64,000 nt of DNA from Panagrolaimus kolymaensis (lineage: Eukaryota > Nematoda > Chromadorea > Rhabditida > Panagrolaimidae): positions 3,782,001-3,846,000 of the forward strand of contig JAJQJQ010000017.1 in NCBI GenBank assembly GCA_028622995.1, in the 5' to 3' direction. Position 1 is the stretch's first letter. Every line of letters starts with the position of its first letter. The position numbers and the translations under genes are program-made. Shown here one piece after another: positions 56,329 to 64,000 of the stretch. The notes beneath the pieces are model-generated. The model was not told the DNA's origin, did no database searches, and was given only the letters and a program-made list of their open reading frames with translations.

Positions 56329-59300
56329 ATGCCTCGGCAAAAAAAGAAATTAAGCGGTTCGCCGCAATCATGCTCTCGGGGGAAACCTCAAACCGACCAT
56401 TCTTCTGTTGGGCCGCCGCAGTTGAGTGCTGAAACACGGGGGACGCCCTCTCCAGTTGATGCGACGGTATTGCTGGAGGAGAAAAAGCAAGGGACGCCTA
56501 AAAAAACAAAAAGCAACGAAGAAAAAAGTAACATTGAAGATAAAGCTTTAAAAGAAACATCTAAAGAAGATAACAAAAGTAACAATAATGAAGTATTGCT
56601 TAATGATGATGAAGTTTACCTTGCAGAAGTTGTAGTTGATAGCGTTAAAATGCCTATTTCAATGCATGGATTAAATAAAGTTAAAAATAATGAATGGATT
56701 GATGATGAAGCTATTGATGCAGCCATTTACAAAGATGTTATCCGTAACCATGAAAATGACAGGCTTTTAGTAAGTGCAGTAGTATGGGATAATAATTTCA
56801 ATCCTCAAGCATGGAATCGTAGCAATCAAAGAATTCGTAATCGTTTACCAACAATTCCTTATCACAGTAACACATTCACAAAAGCAATAATTCCCGTAAA
56901 CATTAACAACGTACATTGGGCTTTAGCTATATTGGACAAAGAAAGTAAAACATGCACATATTATTGTACTTTAGGCTGGAACCTTGATGATATCCATCGC
57001 ACAAAACTTTTAAAAATTTGTTCATTGTTATGTGGATCTGAATGTGAAATTGTAATTGCTGATATAAAAACGTTTCAAAAACAAAATGATAGCTATAATT
57101 GTGGCCCTATGATTTGCATCTTAGTTGAAAGAATACTTAACAATAAAACATTATTCTTTAGAAAAACTACAATTTCAAAATGGAGAAATGATGTTTATAA
57201 CCATTATTATAGCGCTTTACATTCCAATCAAAATATTATTATCTCTACCAATAAAAGTGCAAGTAACATTAAAATCACTAATGAGCCAATTATCACCCAA
57301 AATAAGTCATCTAATAAAGGAAAAAAACGAATGAGTAATCAAAACACTGAAAATGTTCCTAAAAAAGTTATTAAAATTAGTTATGAGACAGATAATGATG
57401 CAGAAAAAACTTTGAATGATTCTACATATGATAAATTTTTAAATTTAAGGTTTGATACACAAGAAATTAAAGCATGTGATGATTCAATGGAAGTTGATAT
57501 TGGTGAAGTTGTAAATAAAACAAACTTTGAAAAGGAAGTATTTTTAAATTTTGCTGATTTTAAGAAAAAATTACATAAAGCAGACAATCCCAAAACAAGA
57601 GCTGAATATAAATCAATGAAAATGGATGAAAGTGAAAAGTTAAAAGAATTAGAAAGGGTAAAAGAGGCAAACAAACGATCTAGCTCAAATAAAAAAAACG
57701 AACAGAATGAAAGAGCTAAACAAAAGAGGGTTGAAAATACAGATGCTTACAATTTACAATATAAAACGTATAAAATTAACCAAAAAGAGAAACAAATTAC
57801 AACAACAATAAAAATGGCGGGAAGAAATGTAGCAACATTTAGAATTAACAAGTTTTACACTGGTTCCATGAATATAAATTGTGAAAAGTGTTTTGCTAAA
57901 CATTTTAAAGATGAAGTTGTTATAGGAAAAAAAGGAACATTTGACACTTGCTGCGGTCATGGCGAAGTGGAAATTAATTTACGAGGAAATTTCCCAGATT
58001 TTTTAAAAGATTTATTTAATCGAAGTCATCCGTTATCAAAAAATTTCTTTGAAAATATTCGAAAAATAAATAATGATTTTGCTTTAGCTTCACTTCAAGT
58101 TAATTTAGTAAATTTCTCAACTCCAGGGCCTTATTGTTTTAAAATCCATGGACAAGTTTGTCATAATTTTAACATTGCAGCTTTTCCTAATGAAAATTTG
58201 ACTCCAACGCATGGACAATTATTTATAATTGACGAACAAGAAGCTCTAAGACATCGAGAAAACGCATTGAGCAATGTTGACTCTCAAATCATTACTCAAA
58301 TTGAACAATATTTACGAAAAAATAATAGGCTGGCCCAACTTTATCGTATGATGAAAGACGAAATTGAAAATCAAAAAACTATTGCAGAACAAAATGGAAC
58401 TAATATGCCTGATGTAAGATTAGCATTGTCATTGAAACCAGGACAAGATAAAAGAAGATTTAATTTACCTGTAGTTGACGAAGTCGCAGCTATTTTTACA
58501 ACTGATGCAGATGGAAATATACCTGAAGCTTATGTCATGGTTTATAACACCAATGAACAAAAATTAAAAAGATTGAGCACAATGGATCCAAATGTTGAAG
58601 CTATGGTTTATCCATTATTTTATCCAAATGGTGAAATAGGGTGGCAACCAGATTTAAAGCGAAAAACTCATAAAAAAAGAATCAGTAGAGGAGATTACAT
58701 CAGGTATCAAATGAGAAATTGCGATAAAAGTTTTAACCCTTTCATTCATGGAAAAAGGCTTTTTCAACAATGGGTTGTAGATAATTATGTAAAAATTGAA
58801 CGTGACCGGCTAAATTTTATTATCCAAAACCAACAAAAATTAAAAGTTGAACTTTATAGCAATTTGATGGATTATTTACACAATGCAGCTAATGACAATG
58901 AAGGTGTTGTTGGAAGAACAGTAATCTTGCCATCAACTTTTAGTGGATCACCAAGAATGATGTTACAAATTTATAATGATGCAATGGCCATTTATGCCAA
59001 AACAGGAAAACCCGATTTATTTATAACAATGACATGCAATCCTAATTGTGAATCCATAAAAAATAATATAGAAGACGGACAAACTGCAAGCGATAGACCC
59101 GATATTGTTGCAAGAGTTTTTAAGATTCAAGTTGAAGAACTTTTAGATGATTTAACAAAGAAAAAAGTTTTCGGACTTAACGATGCCAATGTTGATGTTA
59201 TCGAAATTCAAAAAAGAGGATTGCCACACACACATATTTTACTCACTTTAAAACCGGGAAGCAAACTTACAACCGCAGAATTGGTCGATAAATTTATTTC

Positions 59301-61929
59301 AGCGGAACTTCCAGACCCTGAAGAAAATCCAGAACTTTTTGAATTAGTTAAAAAACATATGATACATAATGAATGCGGTCCTCGATGCATGATTAATGGA
59401 AAATGCTCTAAGAATTTCCCAAAAGACTTTGCAGAAACTACAACTATAAATGAAGATGGTTACCCAAATTATAAAAGACCTAATAATGGAAGACAAGTTG
59501 TATTAAAATCTGGATTTGTAATTGATAATCGTCGAGTTGTTCCTTATAATCCATATTTACTTTTAAAATATAACTGTCATATAAATGTTGAAGTTGTAGC
59601 AAGCATTAAAGCTGTAAAATATCTTTATAAATATGTTTACAAAGGACATGATTCTGCAGGCTTTCAAATTGAAGCAAATGATGGAGTTATCGAGCATGAC
59701 GAAACAAAAGATTATCAAGAAGGAAGATATGTTAGTCCAGTCGAAGCATGTTGGAGAATAAATAAATTCCCGATGTATGGAAAAAGTCACGCAGTAACAC
59801 GGTTACCAATTCATTTGCCGAATGCTCAAAGCATTTTCTTTAATGACGATTGCGAAACTGATAAAGTTGAAGCTTTAATTGATAAACCAACATTGTTAAC
59901 AGACTATTTTGAATTAAACAAACGTAACGCAAAAGCTCGAAACTTTTTATATAATGAAATCCCTGAAGAATTTCGATGGAGGAAGCCAACGAAAGATGAT
60001 AATGCAAAGGATAATTTTGAAAGATGGTATCCTCGAAAAAATGATACTAAAAGTATTGGAAGAATGTATGCAATAAGTCCATCAAAATCAGAATTGTTCC
60101 ATTTAAGAATTTTATTGTTGAATGTTAAAGGCGCAACAAGCTTTGAAGATTTAAAAACATTTGAAGGTGAAACATTCCAAACTTTCCAAGAAGCATGTTT
60201 AGCAAGAGGATTAATTTCTGATGACTCTGAATGGGAAGCATGTCTACGTGAAGGCGCTATAACACAATTTCCAAATCGATTAAGATCACTTTTTGTCAGA
60301 ATTCTAATTCATTGTCAACCAGTTTATCCACAAGATCTATGGCAAATGTTTAAAATAGATTTATCATATGACTTCATTCGAAGATATGGGGAGGAAGAAG
60401 GTTGTAAAAGAGCATACCACATGATTGACAATCTTTTGAGATATGAAAATTTATCATTAGCGGATTTCCCCACAATGGAACAAATTCAAGGTGAGGGTTT
60501 TACAGATGAAGATTTTAACATGCAAAATGAAGCTTTAAAAGGTCAAGGAATGTATGACTCAATGAATGAAGCTCAAAAAAGCATCATCAATGATATTAAT
60601 GAATCGATTGATAAAGTTAATGATGAATCGCAGAAATTATTTTACATTGATGGTCCGGGAGGTTCAGGTAAAACATACATTTATAAAACTTTATACCATA
60701 TTGCACGAGGAAAAGGAAAAAAATTATCATTAATGGCTTTTACTGGCATTGCAGCAACATTATTACCAAATGGAAAAACAGCACATAAAACATTCGGATT
60801 GCCAGTACCTTTATATTTTGATTCTTCTTCAAGCGTTAGCCCTAAATCTCAAGAAGGTAAAATACTAATCAATACAGACATTTTCATTTGGGACGAAGCA
60901 CCTTCAGCTCCTAAACATGCTCTTGAAGTAGCTGACAGACTTTTGAGAGAATTAACAAAAGTTGATAAACCTTTTGGTGGAAAGATTTTCATCTTGGGAG
61001 GAGATTTTAGGCAAGCACTACCTATTAAAAAACATGGAACAAAAAGTGAAACCATTGATTTATCAATTAAATTTTCTCATTTGTGGAAATTATTTAAATT
61101 ATACCATCTCACACAAAATATACGGGCTGATCCAAATGAAATAGAATTTTCTGAATTTTTGTTAAACGTAGGAAATGGTACTTTGAATGATAGTGAATCG
61201 CAAATTGAAATTCCACAAAGATGTATTACAAAAGAATCATTAACTCAAATAATTTATGGTGAAGACATTTTATCTAAAAATTATAAAAGTTACTCACAAA
61301 AAGCAATTTTAGCGGCTCGAAATGATGACGTTGATAAATGGAATGATGCATGTTTGGATTTGTTAGAACAATATTCAGAAAAAATTTATCCAAGTATTGA
61401 TAGTGTGAAAGAAACAGAAACTAAAGATTCATTGGGAGGAACAATACCAATCGAATATTTGAATTCTTTAAATCCAACTTCTTTGCCTTTACATAAACTA
61501 AGACTCAGACAAAATGCAATTGTAATGTTAATCAGAAATCAAAGCATTCGGGAAGGTTTATGTAATGGAACAAGGCTTCGAATTATAAATATGCATAATC
61601 GTTTACTTGAATGTGAAATATTAACCGGTGATAATGCTGGAGATATAGTTTTTATACCAAGAATTACACTGATTATTGATAACCTTTATCCGTTTGCTTT
61701 GAGCAGAAGACAATTTCCTATCAGATTAGCTTTTGCAATGACAATTAATAAAGCGCAAGGACAAACTTTTAAAAGTGTTGGAATAGATTTATCGAAAGAT
61801 GTTTTTACTCATGGTCAAATTTATGTTGCAATGTCTCGAGTTAAAAATTGGGAATCTTTAAAAATTTCAATCGGTGATAAAGAAGACAACAAAACACTTA
61901 ATCCAGTTTTTCATGAAGTTTTAATGTAA
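56329..61929 (+). CDS. Helitron Rep-helicase fused to a Ulp1-type (C48) protease domain
   Basis: The 1866-residue frame has no introns. A basic, Pro/Ser-rich start precedes a C48/Ulp1-like domain (about residues 105-285): NNEWIDDEAIDAAI, NNVHWALAILD with His196, and FQKQNDSYNCGPM with Gln252 and Cys258. A Cys/His cluster (CEKCFAKHF ... CCGHG) opens the Helitron Rep region. It contains KPDLFITMTCNPN, the HUH motif GLPHTHILL (His967, His969) and paired tyrosines in KYLYKYVYKGHD (Tyr1098, Tyr1102). The PIF1 helicase follows: GPGGSGKTY (1442-1450), DIFIWDEAP, GGDFRQALP, FAMTINKAQGQTF and VAMSRVKNWESLKIS. All Rep and helicase motifs are intact, so the element may be recently active. The usual protease Asp position is Cys213. 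The first 55 or so codons are markedly GC-richer than the rest. Confidence 0.93.
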   Translation: MPRQKKKLSGSPQSCSRGKPQTDHSSVGPPQLSAETRGTPSPVDATVLLEEKKQGTPKKTKSNEEKSNIEDKALKETSKEDNKSNNNEVLLNDDEVYLAEVVVDSVKMPISMHGLNKVKNNEWIDDEAIDAAIYKDVIRNHENDRLLVSAVVWDNNFNPQAWNRSNQRIRNRLPTIPYHSNTFTKAIIPVNINNVHWALAILDKESKTCTYYCTLGWNLDDIHRTKLLKICSLLCGSECEIVIADIKTFQKQNDSYNCGPMICILVERILNNKTLFFRKTTISKWRNDVYNHYYSALHSNQNIIISTNKSASNIKITNEPIITQNKSSNKGKKRMSNQNTENVPKKVIKISYETDNDAEKTLNDSTYDKFLNLRFDTQEIKACDDSMEVDIGEVVNKTNFEKEVFLNFADFKKKLHKADNPKTRAEYKSMKMDESEKLKELERVKEANKRSSSNKKNEQNERAKQKRVENTDAYNLQYKTYKINQKEKQITTTIKMAGRNVATFRINKFYTGSMNINCEKCFAKHFKDEVVIGKKGTFDTCCGHGEVEINLRGNFPDFLKDLFNRSHPLSKNFFENIRKINNDFALASLQVNLVNFSTPGPYCFKIHGQVCHNFNIAAFPNENLTPTHGQLFIIDEQEALRHRENALSNVDSQIITQIEQYLRKNNRLAQLYRMMKDEIENQKTIAEQNGTNMPDVRLALSLKPGQDKRRFNLPVVDEVAAIFTTDADGNIPEAYVMVYNTNEQKLKRLSTMDPNVEAMVYPLFYPNGEIGWQPDLKRKTHKKRISRGDYIRYQMRNCDKSFNPFIHGKRLFQQWVVDNYVKIERDRLNFIIQNQQKLKVELYSNLMDYLHNAANDNEGVVGRTVILPSTFSGSPRMMLQIYNDAMAIYAKTGKPDLFITMTCNPNCESIKNNIEDGQTASDRPDIVARVFKIQVEELLDDLTKKKVFGLNDANVDVIEIQKRGLPHTHILLTLKPGSKLTTAELVDKFISAELPDPEENPELFELVKKHMIHNECGPRCMINGKCSKNFPKDFAETTTINEDGYPNYKRPNNGRQVVLKSGFVIDNRRVVPYNPYLLLKYNCHINVEVVASIKAVKYLYKYVYKGHDSAGFQIEANDGVIEHDETKDYQEGRYVSPVEACWRINKFPMYGKSHAVTRLPIHLPNAQSIFFNDDCETDKVEALIDKPTLLTDYFELNKRNAKARNFLYNEIPEEFRWRKPTKDDNAKDNFERWYPRKNDTKSIGRMYAISPSKSELFHLRILLLNVKGATSFEDLKTFEGETFQTFQEACLARGLISDDSEWEACLREGAITQFPNRLRSLFVRILIHCQPVYPQDLWQMFKIDLSYDFIRRYGEEEGCKRAYHMIDNLLRYENLSLADFPTMEQIQGEGFTDEDFNMQNEALKGQGMYDSMNEAQKSIINDINESIDKVNDESQKLFYIDGPGGSGKTYIYKTLYHIARGKGKKLSLMAFTGIAATLLPNGKTAHKTFGLPVPLYFDSSSSVSPKSQEGKILINTDIFIWDEAPSAPKHALEVADRLLRELTKVDKPFGGKIFILGGDFRQALPIKKHGTKSETIDLSIKFSHLWKLFKLYHLTQNIRADPNEIEFSEFLLNVGNGTLNDSESQIEIPQRCITKESLTQIIYGEDILSKNYKSYSQKAILAARNDDVDKWNDACLDLLEQYSEKIYPSIDSVKETETKDSLGGTIPIEYLNSLNPTSLPLHKLRLRQNAIVMLIRNQSIREGLCNGTRLRIINMHNRLLECEILTGDNAGDIVFIPRITLIIDNLYPFALSRRQFPIRLAFAMTINKAQGQTFKSVGIDLSKDVFTHGQIYVAMSRVKNWESLKISIGDKEDNKTLNPVFHEVLM

Positions 61930-62112
61930 AAAAAGTAAATCGAAAACAAGGTGGCACGCCCCCTGCCATTTAAAAATGGGGGTTCCTTTTCGGTGACTAA
62001 GCACCTTGCCGAGGTGAAAAGGCTTATGGCTGTTATAGCTAACTAAGACTTAGTCAAAATAAAATTAAAGAAAGGTTAAAAGTTTCATTTGAAAAGAAAG
62101 AAGAAAGAGAAA

Positions 62113-62150
62113 CAAGCAGAGAGCCTCCCGTAGGGAGGCGAACCTGCTTG
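62113..62150 (+). repeat. Helitron 2 terminal hairpin
   Basis: A two-part stem: CAAGCAG (62113-62119) pairs with CTGCTTG (62144-62150), and GCCTCCC (62123-62129) pairs with GGGAGGC (62133-62139) around a GTA loop. The element is inferred to end at 62150. Confidence 0.75.
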
Positions 62151-62566
62151 TATTATTAAACAACTTATTTTGTATCTTATTTGAAATTAGTTTCATTTTA
62201 TAAATGCATATTTTCAAAACTTTATAACTTCAATTTTTTGAGGTTTTTGAATTGACGAAGAAAAACAACTGATTTGTCGATTTACACAATTTTTTTTCCA
62301 TTGATAGCTATCGAATTCGATCAAATATGAAATGTGCGTATTTATTACAATTAAAAAATTTCATTTTTTTTCTTCTTTAATTCTTTCTGGTTTACTTTTT
62401 GTAAAAATTAATTAATTTTTATATCCAAAAAACAAAAATTCATTATCAAAAAATATATTTTATTGTCTTGGCACATAAAAGTAATAAAAAATCATAACTC
62501 GTATATATCAAAGAAATTTAAAAAATAATCTACAATTTATCTTTACCAGAGGTATGTTAATTCTTT
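62151..62566. other. spacer between Helitron 2 and dlk-1
   Basis: A/T-rich; it presumably holds the dlk-1 3' UTR. No other feature is seen. Confidence 0.4.
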
Positions 62567-64000
62567 TCAAATATAAACAGCATTATTATCGTTGTCTGAT
62601 TCTGTACTCGTTTCTGCTACAACTGCGGGAATAGGATTCTAAAATGAATTAAATTATATTTTAAAGGTATAAATGGGGATAAACATACACTGGCAGTTCG
62701 GCGATGGGTTTTAAAATGAGTCCTTGCTGCTCGAAGGGTGGATTCTTTATCCGATAATCCATCTGAAAGACCAACAGCTAATTCAAGTGAACGTTCAAGG
62801 GAGGAAACCATAGTGGAACTAGATTCACACATAGCAGCAGCAATAATTTCTTCATCAGTTTTCTTCGAATCACCACTAAATTCGTGTCTGAGAGCGGCGA
62901 TTCGATTGTTTGTTGGAGCTGGATTATTGCTGGCATTGATGGCTTCTTGATATGATGGAGAAGGTTTGACTCCATCAAGAACTACCAACCGACCATTTTC
63001 ATCTTCAGCTACTTCAACTTCAACTTCAACGGATTCTATCATGCTCATAGATCTCATGGCATGCAAATCTCGATTTCGATGAACTACTACTTCTCCATCG
63101 TTTGCACCAGTGCTACCAATACGAGCTGCAGGTGACGATTTTTTGGAAGAGTTTTTGAAAGGTGAATCACGAGACCCTTGACGACGTGGCTTTTTTCGAG
63201 ATTGAAGTCGTCCATCAGACCATCGGCCTTCGACATTTCTATAAAGTGGTGAACCATGCGCTGGATTATCAGAGTAATGATGGAGTCGTTGACCTGTTTC
63301 TTCGAGGGTTAAAGTAGAAGTGCAAACTCCTGAATCAGCTGAGATACCCGAAATTCTTGCCACAGAATTTCGTTGAAATTGATAAAGGCATGAAGGACAT
63401 ACATCGGTTTGTTGAAAATTCCGATCTGATTGAGAACTTGGAAACGTTGGAATTGAGCTTCGATCATTTTTTGGTGATCTAACTGTGGATGAAGTTGGAG
63501 GGAGTCCAACGGAATGGCGGGTGCTACTTCGAATAAATGAATTATCCGAAGCACATGATGGAAGTGGCTTTCTTCGAGGGCCATAATATTCTTCATCAGA
63601 CGAACTTCGAGAACTCATGGCTTCAACCTCTGAATCAGCATCATCATCATTTTGCATCATTGAAACCACAGCATAATTTGCAGATGGTAATTGGCATTGA
63701 TAATCTTGATCAACATCCACTTGACCAGCAATGGATTTCGGACCAGCTCGAATTACCGTAAGCTTTTGAACTCGACAAGTATTTGTTGGGGGTGCTGAAC
63801 GTCGTTGTTCATTGGTTGCTGAAAGTCGACATTCCCATGCTTTGAGATCTTTTTCCTTTTGGAAAACTCTATTCTCCCATGATTTTAATTCCTTTTCTTT
63901 TGCATAAATATCTTCCATAATTGCAAGAATTTTGCTCATCATTTTATCCACTCGTGAATTTTTCTTTTCATACATTTCTCGAATATCTTGAGCATGGCGA
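62567..64000 (-). CDS. dlk-1: DLK-1 (MAP3K12/13) C-terminal region, partial
   Basis: Only the 3' part of this dual-leucine-zipper MAP3K gene is in the window; the kinase domain lies beyond 64000. Exons are 64000-62689 (open at the edge) and 62638-62567, in frame, giving about 460 residues. The edge reads RHAQDIREMYEKK, then a coiled coil IYAKEKELKSWENRVFQKEK. This aligns with the segment of human DLK after the zippers (RHALDIREHYERK). A long Ser/Arg-rich linker follows. Near the end the hexapeptide SDGLSD appears (VGLSDGLSDKESTLRAARTH). In C. elegans DLK-1L this is the C-terminal calcium-responsive motif that relieves inhibition by the short isoform. The protein ends ESDNDNNAVYI. The role, known from worms, is axon regeneration and synapse development through PMK-3 p38. 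Confidence 0.88.

Larger units (their letters stand above)
56329..62150 (+). mobile_element. Helitron 2 (Ulp1-bearing), right end resolved
   Basis: This plus-strand Helitron has an uninterrupted 1866-codon gene. Its 3' end carries a 7-bp GC hairpin (62123-62139) followed 11 bases later by CTTG and host T, the same geometry as Helitron 1. CTTG departs from the usual CTRR end. The left end is somewhere before 56329 and I could not fix it. The region after the stop also contains hairpins such as CACCTTGCCGAGGTG and CATTTAAAAATG. Confidence 0.85.

Noticed and set aside
62123..62150. Bacterial-style rho-independent terminator
   Set aside because: The hairpin has the position and spacing of a Helitron 3' end, and the window is eukaryotic.

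Overview
The window is nuclear DNA from a nematode. It is very A/T-rich with long A and T runs. Its genes are split by many short introns (often 45-60 bp) with T-rich TTTTAG or TTTCAG acceptors. Several genes have a lone acceptor just upstream of the start codon and no visible upstream exon, as expected for spliced-leader trans-splicing. The gene set fits a worm: a POP-1/TCF factor, a ZP-domain cuticlin, HSF-1 plus a second HSF, SRC, and a DLK-1 kinase with the SDGLSD hexapeptide. I cannot name the species; a clade IV (Tylenchina) worm is only a guess.

Layout. 1-11.9 kb: pop-1 on the minus strand, then about 9.4 kb without a convincing gene. 11.9-22.5 kb: a small two-segment membrane protein, the tRNA ligase RtcB, a ZP-domain cuticlin-like protein, hsf-1, and the Pol III subunit RPC6. 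22.5-30.5 kb: a minus-strand series NMT - IBA57 - TCF25, closely spaced and possibly an operon. TCF25 carries two plus-strand genes in its introns (a ferritin and a small membrane protein). 31.4-33.0 kb: the exon-junction protein CASC3/Barentsz. 33.1-37.8 kb: a minus-strand Helitron with a frameshifted Rep-helicase gene, followed by a 7-bp satellite. 39.3-50.7 kb: cathepsin L, an HSF-2-like factor, a galaxin-like Cys-rich secreted protein, an unrecognised proline/serine-rich protein, MAF1 and SRC. 53.1-55.5 kb: a WDTC1/adipose homologue with a foldback element in one intron. 56.3-62.15 kb: a second Helitron on the plus strand with an intact 1866-codon gene that adds a Ulp1-type cysteine protease domain. 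62.6-64 kb: the 3' end of dlk-1, which runs off the window.

Mobile DNA. There are two Helitrons of different families. There are two related TTAA-flanked foldback elements (191 and 439 bp), the shorter apparently an internal deletion of the longer. There is also an unrelated 225-bp foldback inside the WDTC1 intron.

Functional links, inferred from family knowledge: NMT would myristoylate SRC at its MGGC N-terminus, and RPC6 and MAF1 are respectively a subunit and a repressor of RNA polymerase III. Exon coordinates were read by eye and checked for reading-frame continuity. No transcript or database evidence was available.
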